From positions 310,001-374,000 of the forward strand of contig NZ_JAIQWW010000001.1 of NCBI RefSeq assembly GCF_020164455.1: a stretch of DNA of 64,000 nucleotides, in the 5' to 3' direction. Shown in pieces: positions 34,693 through 42,547 of this stretch; position 1 is the stretch's first letter; each line of letters begins with the position of its first letter. This DNA comes from Phyllobacterium chamaecytisi (GTDB lineage Bacteria > Pseudomonadota > Alphaproteobacteria > Rhizobiales > Rhizobiaceae). Below the pieces are notes generated by a model. The model saw only the letters and a program-made list of their open reading frames with translations. It was not told the DNA's origin and ran no database searches. The position numbers and the translations under genes were made by a program.

Positions 34693-35976
34693 TCACAGGA
34701 TGAAATCCGTAGCGAGTAGAGCAAGGCTGCCATTCCGAACGATAATTTCAAACTCGACGGTGTCCAAGTTCGTATCCGTATTACCTTGCACGATCAAAGC
34801 ACCACCATCCGCGAAGTATCGCAGCTGTCCCGCTCCGGTGAAAGCCGATGTCCCCTGCCAACCGAATGCTTGCTCGCCCGATACAGTGGTGTTGGCATCA
34901 ATGGGCGCGAGATCGATTTTGTCCCATGAATTCATAAAAATTGAATCTCGATCGCCCGGTTTGCTCTCGCTGGCGTTGAGGTAACGTATGGTGTCCACGC
35001 TAGGGGAATAGCTGAGATCATCACACCTCAACTGATCCCCATCCGCTCCACCGATAAGCACATCCTCCCCGTTGTCCTCCTGATACGATAGCAGCCTCGT
35101 ATCAAGGGTATCGAAACCCGCTCCGCCGTCCAACGTCATGCTGAGTTGGTTATCTTGTAAGCTGTCACGAAAACTCGAACCTATGATCTTTTCGATTGTG
35201 AGATCGATCCCATCCCCTTCTGCATCGCCGCCAGAAGGGCTGCCATCGAACCTGATAAAAACACCAGCGCCCGATGACGAATAATCGACTGTATCGAAGC
35301 CATCGTCGCCACGGAAACTGTCAAAGCCTGGACCGCCTATGAGGACATCATCGCCATCGCCGCCGCCGAGCTGGTCACCGCCATCGCCGCCATTGAGCGT
35401 GTCATTACCATCGCCGCCGTCGAACTTATCGTTGCCACCCATGCCATTGAGCGTATCATTGCCGCCAAGACCGATCAGGATATTGTTGCTGGCATTGCCC
35501 GTGATCGTGTCGTTATGCGCCGAGCCGACGACATTCTCGAAATCATTGACGACGTTATCGTATTGGGCATGGCCGCCGCTGACGGTGACATAACCGCCTG
35601 TCAGCACCGACATGTTGACTGTTACGGCAGCATCGGAGCTTTCATAGCTCAGCGTATCGATGCCCAAGCCACCGCTGAGCCTTTCCTTGAGTAGAGCATT
35701 ACCCCCGGCGCCGCCTTCGATGAGATCATTGCCGGCAGCGCCATTGATGTTGTCCTGCCCGCCCATGCCATAGATCTGGTCGCTGCCGTTACCGCCGTTG
35801 ATGAGTTGCAGCAGAGCGCCCGTCCCGGTAATCCGGTCGTTGTTGTCGCCGCCGTTAATGTCGGGGAGCCCTGATGTGATGTCGTCATTGCGGCTGGTGC
35901 CGATGGGGCTAGTCTGCCAAGGTCCGTTGTAAATGTTCAAAAAATCGCTTCCGAAATAAATGGAATCAAGTGCCAT
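34693..35976 (-). CDS. RTX-type calcium-binding repeat protein 1
   Basis: This protein of about 427 residues is built of nonapeptide repeats of the G-G-x-G-x-D-x-U-x type (NGGNGSDQIYGMGGQDNING, GLGGNDTLNGMGGNDKFDGG). These wind into calcium-binding beta rolls. There is no N-terminal signal peptide, and the C terminus ends LLATDFIL. Type I secretion is therefore likely, though no ABC exporter is in the window. I chose the ATG at 35976 because GGGGAG precedes it by about nine bases. It shares its upstream leader and architecture with the second RTX gene 579 bp upstream. Confidence 0.85.
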   Translation of the reverse strand: MALDSIYFGSDFLNIYNGPWQTSPIGTSRNDDITSGLPDINGGDNNDRITGTGALLQLINGGNGSDQIYGMGGQDNINGAAGNDLIEGGAGGNALLKERLSGGLGIDTLSYESSDAAVTVNMSVLTGGYVTVSGGHAQYDNVVNDFENVVGSAHNDTITGNASNNILIGLGGNDTLNGMGGNDKFDGGDGNDTLNGGDGGDQLGGGDGDDVLIGGPGFDSFRGDDGFDTVDYSSSGAGVFIRFDGSPSGGDAEGDGIDLTIEKIIGSSFRDSLQDNQLSMTLDGGAGFDTLDTRLLSYQEDNGEDVLIGGADGDQLRCDDLSYSPSVDTIRYLNASESKPGDRDSIFMNSWDKIDLAPIDANTTVSGEQAFGWQGTSAFTGAGQLRYFADGGALIVQGNTDTNLDTVEFEIIVRNGSLALLATDFIL

Positions 35977-35996
35977 GATCATGCACTCCCCGTAAT

Positions 35997-36067
35997 GGGC
36001 TGCATGGGCCGGTATCCTCCCCAGGGCCAGTTACTCCGCAGCCAACGGCATTAACCATACGCCTTTA
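35997..36067 (-). promoter_or_regulatory. conserved leader of RTX gene 1
   Basis: These 71 bp upstream of RTX gene 1 are about 90% identical to 37618-37689 upstream of RTX gene 2. Read on the minus strand it can form an outer stem GGCTGC/GCAGCC and an inner GGCC/GGCC stem around the loop TGGGGAGGATACC. The surrounding sequences diverge, so the block itself is conserved. It could be a leader RNA or a promoter-operator unit. Confidence 0.6.
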
Positions 36068-36075
36068 GTATGAGA

Positions 36076-36554
36076 GCACAATGAATTATACTACAAAAGT
36101 AGTAATAAAAATGGGTTAGGCAGCAATAAATCTGCGATATCTTCAAGCCGTTTACTGTTGCTGGAAGGAATTGTGACGTGTTTCGCAAGGATCGGCGCGG
36201 CCAAGACTATCGATGTCATACCACCGGGCAAAGACAAGGAGCCGAACTGGCCGCCGACGCCATCGGGCCCATTCTTCATCGCCATGCGGCTCCACTGATC
36301 GAAGCCTGAAGCGCTCGATGACGGCTGAAAGCCGCCGCCGATGCAGCGGGTTGTATGGGAGAGGGGCAAGCCACACGGCTGTAGCTTGTCGCAACTTTAG
36401 ATTTTTTGACAGCAGGTTTTGAAGCAAACAGGTTTTTAGAAACGACGATTTTTGAGGATTTCGCCGGTCTCTCAACAGGCTTCACACCCGCGGCGCGAAT
36501 TGCCGAAAGGGAAAGCCCGTGGTTTCGCCGTCCTCGGAACCACGGGAAGGTTCG
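36076..36554. other. 479-bp spacer between RTX genes
   Basis: No supported gene is present. It contains the far upstream part of the RTX 1 control region and the 3' flank of RTX gene 2. Short open frames on both strands have no ribosome site or recognisable product. Confidence 0.4.
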
Positions 36555-37598
36555 TTACAAGATGAAATCAGCTGCGGTCAGGTGTCCGCGTAATGGGTCG
36601 CCAAAAAAAGTTACATCGAGACCAACAGTAATCACACCAACCAATCCTCCCCCAAATGTGATCAAATCGCTTATCGAGTTCTGTTGGGTAATGACGATTC
36701 CACCGAGGTCACTACCAAAGTGGAACGGGTCATCGGCTGGCGTTGAGGGGATGGCATCGATAGCGGATAAATCAATCTTATCATTGTTAAAGGCCACGAT
36801 TCTCTCACCTGCCACAAAATCATCGGGCGCAAGATATTTGTATGTGACAGCCCCAGTCCCGAAGAGCCCGGAAAGTTGGTCGTTGCCTGCGCCGCCCACC
36901 AGCACACAGCTGCCCGTGCTAACCGAAGTAAGACTATCCGCACCGTTTCCGCCATAGAGCGTGACTGAGCCGGTCCGTCCCGAGCCTATAACATCATCAA
37001 AGTTGGTTCCGATGACGGTTTCGATGCCGCTGTACGTATCCCCAGCGGCATCGCCGCCGGAACCAGCGCCTGCCAGTCCAACCGTGACACCACCCACAGT
37101 CGATGTCGAATAATCGGCTGTGTCGATGCCCGCGCCGCCATTGAGCACATCCGCGCCAGCGCCACCCACCAGGATATCGTTGCCACCACCGCCATTGAGC
37201 GTGTCGTTGCCGCCCAATCCGGCAAGAACATTTGCAAGGTTGTCGCCGGTGATGGTGTCGTCGAAGTTCGAACCCACGACATTTTCAATGCCGGTCAACG
37301 TATCGGCAAGGCCATCGCCACCGATAGCCGTACCAAGGCCACCCACCGTCATCAGCACGGTCACGCCGTTGCTCGCATTGGCGTAGCCGGCAGTATCTCT
37401 CCCGCCGGCGCCGCCATTGATGGCGTCGATACCGGCACCGCCTTCCAGATAGTCATTGCCTTGGCCAAGGATATAATCGCTGCCAGGGCCTCCGGCGAGC
37501 GTTTCAAGAGCCTGAGTGTTCAGGCCGGTGATCTCATTTGGATTTGCGCTGATGTCAAGCAATGTGAATAGTGCCTGTACTTGAGGATTGATAGCCAT
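36555..37598 (-). CDS. RTX-type calcium-binding repeat protein 2
   Basis: This 347-residue protein starts MAINPQVQALFTLLDISANP, followed by RTX nonapeptides (GLGGNDTLNGGGGNDILVGG, NGGAGIDTADYS). The C terminus is HLTAADFIL, similar to that of protein 1. It is therefore likely to be secreted by a type I system and to bind calcium. GGGGAGGG precedes the ATG at 37598; an upstream in-frame ATG at 37703 lies within the conserved leader. The two RTX proteins share the repeat design but diverge in the N-terminal segment. Confidence 0.85.
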   Translation of the reverse strand: MAINPQVQALFTLLDISANPNEITGLNTQALETLAGGPGSDYILGQGNDYLEGGAGIDAINGGAGGRDTAGYANASNGVTVLMTVGGLGTAIGGDGLADTLTGIENVVGSNFDDTITGDNLANVLAGLGGNDTLNGGGGNDILVGGAGADVLNGGAGIDTADYSTSTVGGVTVGLAGAGSGGDAAGDTYSGIETVIGTNFDDVIGSGRTGSVTLYGGNGADSLTSVSTGSCVLVGGAGNDQLSGLFGTGAVTYKYLAPDDFVAGERIVAFNNDKIDLSAIDAIPSTPADDPFHFGSDLGGIVITQQNSISDLITFGGGLVGVITVGLDVTFFGDPLRGHLTAADFIL

Positions 37599-37617
37599 GA
37601 TCAAGCCCTCCCCGTTC

Positions 37618-37689
37618 GGGCTGCATGGGCCGGTATCCTCCCCAGGGCCTGCTACCTCCGCAGCCAACACTATTAACCATACGCCTTTA
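37618..37689 (-). promoter_or_regulatory. conserved leader of RTX gene 2
   Basis: This 72-bp block matches 35997-36067. It contains the same potential stem (GGCTGC/GCAGCC), the GGGGAGGATACC core and the distal CGTATGGTTAAT. One base is inserted relative to copy 1. Confidence 0.6.
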
Positions 37690-37948
37690 TGCTGAGATAG
37701 CAACTAGACCTGCGAAATAAGGCTTAAACAAAACGAGCTAAGTACTTACCCTATCTTGGCGCGGCATAAGTCATGAGAGCGCGTCTTCAATCAATATAGC
37801 TATACACGTGAAGAAGAAAGGTGTATAATCAGGATTATACTTGTTGCTCGTTCATGAGCCTCCGGGGGCGGTGGCCTGTCCGTGACATGAGATCACGGCG
37901 ATTGACGAATGCAAGGCAACGCACATTCATAAGCTCGCCGGTCCTGAA

Positions 37949-37994
37949 GCAATTCCAGAAAAAGGTTCAAGCGGTTTTTGCCGCCTGGAATTGC
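37949..37994. repeat. RIME-like GCAATTCC hairpin
   Basis: GCAATTCC at 37949-37956 pairs with GGAATTGC at 37987-37994, with an inner AAAAA/TTTTT pairing. The same family is at 39786 and partially at 29512. Confidence 0.8.
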
Positions 37995-38373
37995 GAATTA
38001 AAGAGAGGGGCCGAACCCTGTGGGAGGGGTCATCGCGAATGTGCCGGAAGCGCGCTCATGCGGAAGCTCAAGGCATCCCCTGGAAGGCCTCATTCCAGTC
38101 CACCTTAAGCCAAATCGATTGGCAATAGTGAAATGCTTTGTGCATGCCCCGTTCAAACAGTGGCTGTTTCATGGCAATCGACGCTTGTGCGGGAAATTTC
38201 GCCCACGATCCTGTACTGGCGGAGATGCTTGACAACAGTTGGCTCAGCCGGCTTCGTCCTCGCAAATATGTGAAGCTGGCAAAACGGACGGGGTTGCACG
38301 TCCTCGGGGAGGGACGCGCGGAGGAGGCAGCGCGGACAGATCTGCGCTGCCTCCTCCTGAGTTTGCGCGGGAG

Positions 38374-38530
38374 GTGCGTGGTTCGACAAGCTCACCATGA
38401 GGGACGTAGTGAGCTGCAGGAGCCAAGAATTGCAGAGTTAAGAATCTGCAACTTTGACGAGTTTTGCGACGGAGACGATTGGCATTGCAGCCCACCACCT
38501 CCCTCATGGTGAGCTTGTCGAACCACGCAC
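38374..38530. repeat. 157-bp palindromic repeat, copy 2
   Basis: Perfect 30-bp inverted arms at 38374-38403 and 38501-38530 share the core GTTCGACAAGCTCACCATGA with the element at 30509. The loop sequence is unrelated, except for a small internal TGCAG repetition. Confidence 0.9.
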
Positions 38531-38906
38531 ATGATCATCCTCATCCAGAGGCCAAAAAAAAAGCGTTCTCATATCAACCGACGTTTAATTGAACGATCGT
38601 TTCTTTAATTCTGGCCTGGAATCCAGTTCGAAGCCCGAAATCGGCATGTTTTGGACGCTCCTGTCCCGATCTGGGTGTGCAAATGGTGCGAATTCATCCC
38701 GAACTCACACAAACATCGGCGATTCTCATGCAAGAAACCTCGATTCCGGCGCAAGAATTTCAACCGGCGCGGGAATTTTAGTTGTCTCAAGTTGATGATT
38801 TCCATCATCAAAAGGAACTTGTAACCAAAAGCCCGCGCGACTATGGTGCGCCACCTCGTGACCGGGTAGGGTCTCGGGGCTGATCATTATTATTTCGGAG
38901 TTTCCC

Positions 38907-39788
38907 ATGCTGAAAGGCTCAATCACCGCTCTCGTCACGCCCTTCGATCAGGACGGCGCGTTCGACGAGAAAGCCTTTCGTGGCTTCGTTTCCTGGCAAA
39001 TAGACAATGGAACCAATGGGTTGGTACCTGTGGGCACCACCGGCGAATCGCCGACGCTGTCCCATGCGGAACACAAGCGCGTCGTCGAGGTCTGCATCGA
39101 GGAAGCCGCCGGGCGCGTGCCGGTGATTGCGGGCGCGGGCTCCAACAATACGCGTGAAGCCATTGAATTGGCTGAGTTTTCCGAGAAGGCGGGTGCCGAT
39201 GCCATTCTCGTCGTCACGCCCTATTACAACAAGCCGAGCCAGCGCGGGCTCTACGCCCATTACGCGGCGATCGCCGAGGCCGTGTCGCTGCCGATCATCA
39301 TCTATAACATTCCGGGGCGGTCGATCATCGACATGACGCCGGAGACGATGGGCAAACTTGCCAATGATTTCAAAAACATAGCTGGCGTGAAAGACGCGAC
39401 CGGCAAGATCGAGCGCGTGTCGGAACAGCGCATCACCTGCGGCAAGGATTTCATCCAGCTCTCCGGCGAGGATGCGACGGCGCTCGGCTTCAACGCCCAT
39501 GGCGGCCATGGCTGCATCTCGGTGACATCGAATGTCGCGCCACGGCTTTGCGCGGAATTCCAGGCGGCAACGCTGGCTGGTGATTATGACAAGGCGTTGT
39601 TATTGCAAGATAAATTGATGCCGTTGCACAAGGCGCTATTCCTTGAGCCGAACCCGTCCGGGCCGAAATATGCGCTGGCGAAGCTTGGCAAAATGCAGAA
39701 CGCGCTCCGTTCGCCGATGGTGCAGGTCGAGGCCCATACCGCCGATCGTATCGATCAGGCGATGCGGCATGCTGGTCTGGTGAATTAG
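38907..39788 (+). CDS. dapA: 4-hydroxy-tetrahydrodipicolinate synthase
   Basis: This 293-residue TIM-barrel enzyme condenses pyruvate with aspartate semialdehyde, the first committed step of lysine and diaminopimelate synthesis. The Schiff-base lysine is K162 in AGVKDATG. The catalytic tyrosine is Y133 (IIYN), and T44/T45 of VGTTGES complete the proton relay. [14 protein letters not shown] is the family signature. Length is normal. The stop TAG is the first three bases of a RIME-like repeat. The next gene, smpB, lies 76 bp downstream. Confidence 0.97.
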   Translation: MLKGSITALVTPFDQDGAFDEKAFRGFVSWQIDNGTNGLVPVGTTGESPTLSHAEHKRVVEVCIEEAAGRVPVIAGAGSNNTREAIELAEFSEKAGADAILVVTPYYNKPSQRGLYAHYAAIAEAVSLPIIIYNIPGRSIIDMTPETMGKLANDFKNIAGVKDATGKIERVSEQRITCGKDFIQLSGEDATALGFNAHGGHGCISVTSNVAPRLCAEFQAATLAGDYDKALLLQDKLMPLHKALFLEPNPSGPKYALAKLGKMQNALRSPMVQVEAHTADRIDQAMRHAGLVN

Positions 39789-39836
39789 AGCAATTCCAGG
39801 AAAAGTGTGAAGCGGTTTTCCGTTCGGAATTGCGTA
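39786..39836. repeat. RIME-like AGAGCAATTCC hairpin, complete
   Basis: TAGAGCAATTCCAGGAAAAG begins at the dapA stop codon. GCAATTCC (39790-39797) pairs with GGAATTGC (39826-39833), and GGAAAA with TTTTCC inside. This is the best copy in the window and fills most of the dapA-smpB gap. Confidence 0.85.
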
Positions 39837-39864
39837 AGAACATCAGGAATCCCATATAAATTGC

Positions 39865-40353
39865 ATGAACAAGCCAAAAACTGCCTCAAAACCCATCACG
39901 GTTCGCAAAATCATTGCGGAAAACCGTAAAGCGCGCTTCAATTTCGAGATTCTCGACACGCTGGAGGCTGGCATCGTTTTGCAGGGCACCGAGGTCAAGT
40001 CGCTGCGCCGCAATCAGTCGAATATTGCCGAGAGCTATGCGAGTTTCGAGAATGGCGAGTTCTGGCTGATCAACTCCTACATTCCGGAATATCTTCAGGC
40101 CAATCGCTTCAACCACGAGCCCCGCCGCCATCGTAAACTATTGATTTCAAAGCGGGAAATGTCGCGGCTGGCGCAGTCCGTGGATCGCGAGGGGATGACG
40201 GTCGTGCCGCTGAAACTCTACTTCAACGACCAGGGCCGGGCCAAGCTCGAGATCGCCGTCGCGCGCGGCAAGAAGCTGCATGACAAGCGCCAGACTGAAA
40301 AAGAACGCGACTGGAACCGCGAGAAATCACGGCTCATGAAAGAGCGCGGCTAG
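39865..40353 (+). CDS. smpB: SsrA-binding protein
   Basis: This 162-residue basic protein binds tmRNA and brings it to stalled ribosomes. Typical motifs are [24 protein letters not shown] at the N terminus, [15 protein letters not shown] in the middle and the charged C-terminal tail [15 protein letters not shown]. The start ATG is close to the expected length. The gene for tmRNA itself is not in this window. Confidence 0.96.
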   Translation: MNKPKTASKPITVRKIIAENRKARFNFEILDTLEAGIVLQGTEVKSLRRNQSNIAESYASFENGEFWLINSYIPEYLQANRFNHEPRRHRKLLISKREMSRLAQSVDREGMTVVPLKLYFNDQGRAKLEIAVARGKKLHDKRQTEKERDWNREKSRLMKERG

Positions 40354-40447
40354 GCTCCGCCTTATCTCTCCCCTTGTGGGAGAGAAAGTGATTTCAGCAT
40401 CTTAGCGTTTGCTAAGTGCTAGAAATCACAAGAGAGGGGATTTAATA

Positions 40448-41101
40448 TTATCCAACGATTCCATCAAGATAACGCCGGACCTCTGCGAACACGCCCTCGA
40501 ACATCTCCGTCGTCAAGCGGCCGGTATTGGTGTTGTAGCGCGAGCAGTGATAGCTCGAAAAGATCCGGACATTGCCGATATCCGATTGGCCGCCATGGCT
40601 GAAGGGAAACTTCGCCACCGGCTGGTTAAAGGCCCGGATCGTCGATTGGTGCGCGATGGTTCCGAGGGTGACAATGGCGCGCAAATTGCCGAACTGTTCG
40701 ATGGTCGGGGTTAAAAACCGCCGGCAATTGCTGATTTCGCCGCCAACCGGTTTGTTCTCCGGCGGAACGCAGCGAACCGCATTGGTGATGGCGGCATCGA
40801 TCAGTTGCAGGCCGTCGTCAGGACGCGCTGCAAACTTGCCGCGCGAAAAGCCGAATTCATTCAATGTGTTATAGAGAAGATCACCGGCATAGTCGCCGGT
40901 GAAGGGCCGCCCTGTACGGTTGGCGCCGCGCAGGCCGGGCGCCAGACCGACGATGAGCAACCTGACCGATTGAACGCCCTCGACGGGGAGGAAGGTTGGT
41001 ACTGGCGCGTTGTGCCAGCCTGGCTCCTTCACCCGCCATTCGGCGATGAAATCATGCAGGCGGACACATATGGGGCAATCGGGCGAGGGTTCGACGCTCA
41101 A
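40448..41101 (-). CDS. uracil-DNA glycosylase, family-5-like
   Basis: This 217-residue DNA-repair enzyme removes uracil. N-terminal cysteines (CPIC) may hold part of an iron-sulfur cluster. The active-site stretch GLAPGLRGANRTGRPFTGD matches the family 5 (UdgB) motif better than the family 4 motif. A second conserved motif is SSYHCSRYNTNTGR. It is 12 bp downstream of the NYN protein gene on the same strand. Family 4 versus 5 assignment is by motif only. Confidence 0.85.
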   Translation of the reverse strand: MSVEPSPDCPICVRLHDFIAEWRVKEPGWHNAPVPTFLPVEGVQSVRLLIVGLAPGLRGANRTGRPFTGDYAGDLLYNTLNEFGFSRGKFAARPDDGLQLIDAAITNAVRCVPPENKPVGGEISNCRRFLTPTIEQFGNLRAIVTLGTIAHQSTIRAFNQPVAKFPFSHGGQSDIGNVRIFSSYHCSRYNTNTGRLTTEMFEGVFAEVRRYLDGIVG

Positions 41102-41113
41102 AACCCGTCGCGA

Positions 41114-41689
41114 TCAATAATCGACCTGTTCTTCTTCGACCCGCGGCCGCGGCGCCCGTTCGGACGGTTCACGGCCGATCTCGGCTCGCAGCGATGTCAG
41201 ATCTATGAAATGATCGGCCTGGCGGCGCAGTTCATCCGAAATCATCGGCGGCTGCGTCGATAGCGTCGAAACGACGCTGACCTTGCGGCCTTTGCGCTGC
41301 AGCGCTTCAACCAGCGAACGGAAATCGCCGTCGCCCGAGAAGATAACGAAATGATCAACCGTATCAGTAAGTTGCATGGCATCGACAGCAAGTTCGATAT
41401 CCATATTGCCCTTGATCTTGCGGCGGCCGGCAGAATCCGTGAATTCTTTCGCAGGCTTGGTCACGACCTTGTAACCATTATAGTCGAGCCAATCGATCAA
41501 TGGCCGAATTGAAGAATATTCCTGGTCTTCGACCAGAGCAGTATAGTAATAGGCGCGCAACAGATAACCGCGTTTCTGGAAAGCTGAGAGAAGTTTGCGG
41601 TAATCTATATCAAATCCGAGTACCTTGGACGCTGCGTAGAGATTTGCACCATCGATAAACAGGACGATTTTTTCGCGGGGATCAAACAT
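41114..41689 (-). CDS. NYN-domain (LabA/DUF88-like) protein
   Basis: This 191-residue protein has a PIN-like NYN nuclease fold. Acidic residues are seen in VLFIDGANLYAASKV, in KGNMDIELAVDAMQL and in VIFSGDGDFRSLVEAL; these three acid clusters match the metal-binding site of the family. Such proteins are probably ribonucleases. The C-terminal end (RPRVEEEQVDY) is acidic. I chose the ATG at 41689; an upstream one at 41728 is possible. It shares an operon with the glycosylase gene and is divergent from rpoZ. Confidence 0.88.
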   Translation of the reverse strand: MFDPREKIVLFIDGANLYAASKVLGFDIDYRKLLSAFQKRGYLLRAYYYTALVEDQEYSSIRPLIDWLDYNGYKVVTKPAKEFTDSAGRRKIKGNMDIELAVDAMQLTDTVDHFVIFSGDGDFRSLVEALQRKGRKVSVVSTLSTQPPMISDELRRQADHFIDLTSLRAEIGREPSERAPRPRVEEEQVDY

Positions 41690-41988
41690 AATAACGTTCC
41701 ATTTCAAAAATCTGAGCTTCAATTTCAAATCAGCTGGAGAATAACAAAGCCCGATCTGATCTTATACGAAAGTTGAATATTTAATTACGTCGGGTTGCGG
41801 CAAAAGCCAAGACCTTGATTGAAGATTTGTATATGTTTTTGGACATAAGTGCTCAACATTCGGTGAGGTACCGCACCGGATTCGTTCCATGTAGCGCGAA
41901 CTTTCGGCGCTTTTGCTTGTTTTTTGCGCGCAAGCACGTTATGTCCCCATTAATCCGCTAATTCAGTTAAAAATGAAAGGGGCAGTTT

Positions 41989-42387
41989 ATGGCCCGCGTC
42001 ACTGTTGAAGATTGCGTTGACAAGGTTGAGAACCGTTTTGAACTGGTTCTGCTGGCCAGTCACCGCGCGCGCCTGATTTCGCAAGGTGCAGCGATCACCA
42101 TCGATCGCGATAATGATAAGAATCCGGTGGTTGCTCTGCGTGAAATCGCAGAAGAAACGCTTTCGCCCGGTGACCTGAAGGAAGATCTGATTCATTCGCT
42201 GCAGAAGCATGTGGAAGTCGATGAGCCGGAAGCAGTCGCTGTGCCGCAGGTTACTGCTGATAGCGATCTGACCGAGACTGTCGAGACCGATGCTGACGAC
42301 AATGTTTCCTTCGATTCGATGTCGGAAGAAGAATTGTTGGCCGGTATCGAAGGGCTGGTAGCCCCCGAGAAGAGCGACGACTACTAA
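41989..42387 (+). CDS. rpoZ: RNA polymerase omega subunit
   Basis: This 132-residue protein begins [20 protein letters not shown], the standard omega start, and continues with [11 protein letters not shown] and [15 protein letters not shown]-terminal acidic extension follows, as in other Hyphomicrobiales. GAAAGGGG lies before the ATG. It is followed by a terminator and then rsh, the gene order found across alphaproteobacteria. The 299-bp spacer upstream separates it from the NYN gene. Confidence 0.97.
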   Translation: MARVTVEDCVDKVENRFELVLLASHRARLISQGAAITIDRDNDKNPVVALREIAEETLSPGDLKEDLIHSLQKHVEVDEPEAVAVPQVTADSDLTETVETDADDNVSFDSMSEEELLAGIEGLVAPEKSDDY

Positions 42388-42426
42388 GAGACGGTTTTAA
42401 ACGTCTCTACATCAAATCCTTTTTGA

Positions 42427-42458
42427 TGCGTCGCAGTCTCTGCGGCGCATTATTTTTG
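42427..42458 (+). terminator. rpoZ terminator
   Basis: TGCGTCGCAG at 42427-42436 pairs with 42440-42449 (one G-T pair) and is followed by TTATTTTT. Just upstream, GAGACGGTTTTAAACGTCTC at 42389-42408 is a second dyad. Confidence 0.8.
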
Positions 42459-42547
42459 CGTGTTGGTAACGCAATAACCATATAGACGGCATAACAATTC
42501 TTCTTCGACCAAATTCTGTTTGTGTGTAACTCCGGAGACCCCCATCC

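Larger units (their letters stand above)
37690..38906. other. 1.2-kb region without supported genes
   Basis: This spacer between the RTX 2 leader and dapA holds a RIME-like hairpin (37949-37994) and a 157-bp palindrome (38374-38530). Several short open frames exist (for example 37821-38108 and 38138-38512) but overlap repeats or lack ribosome sites. The last 370 bp before dapA should contain its promoter. Confidence 0.5.

Noticed and set aside
37821-38512. Open frames upstream of dapA
   Set aside because: They overlap palindromic repeats and lack ribosome sites and sensible composition.
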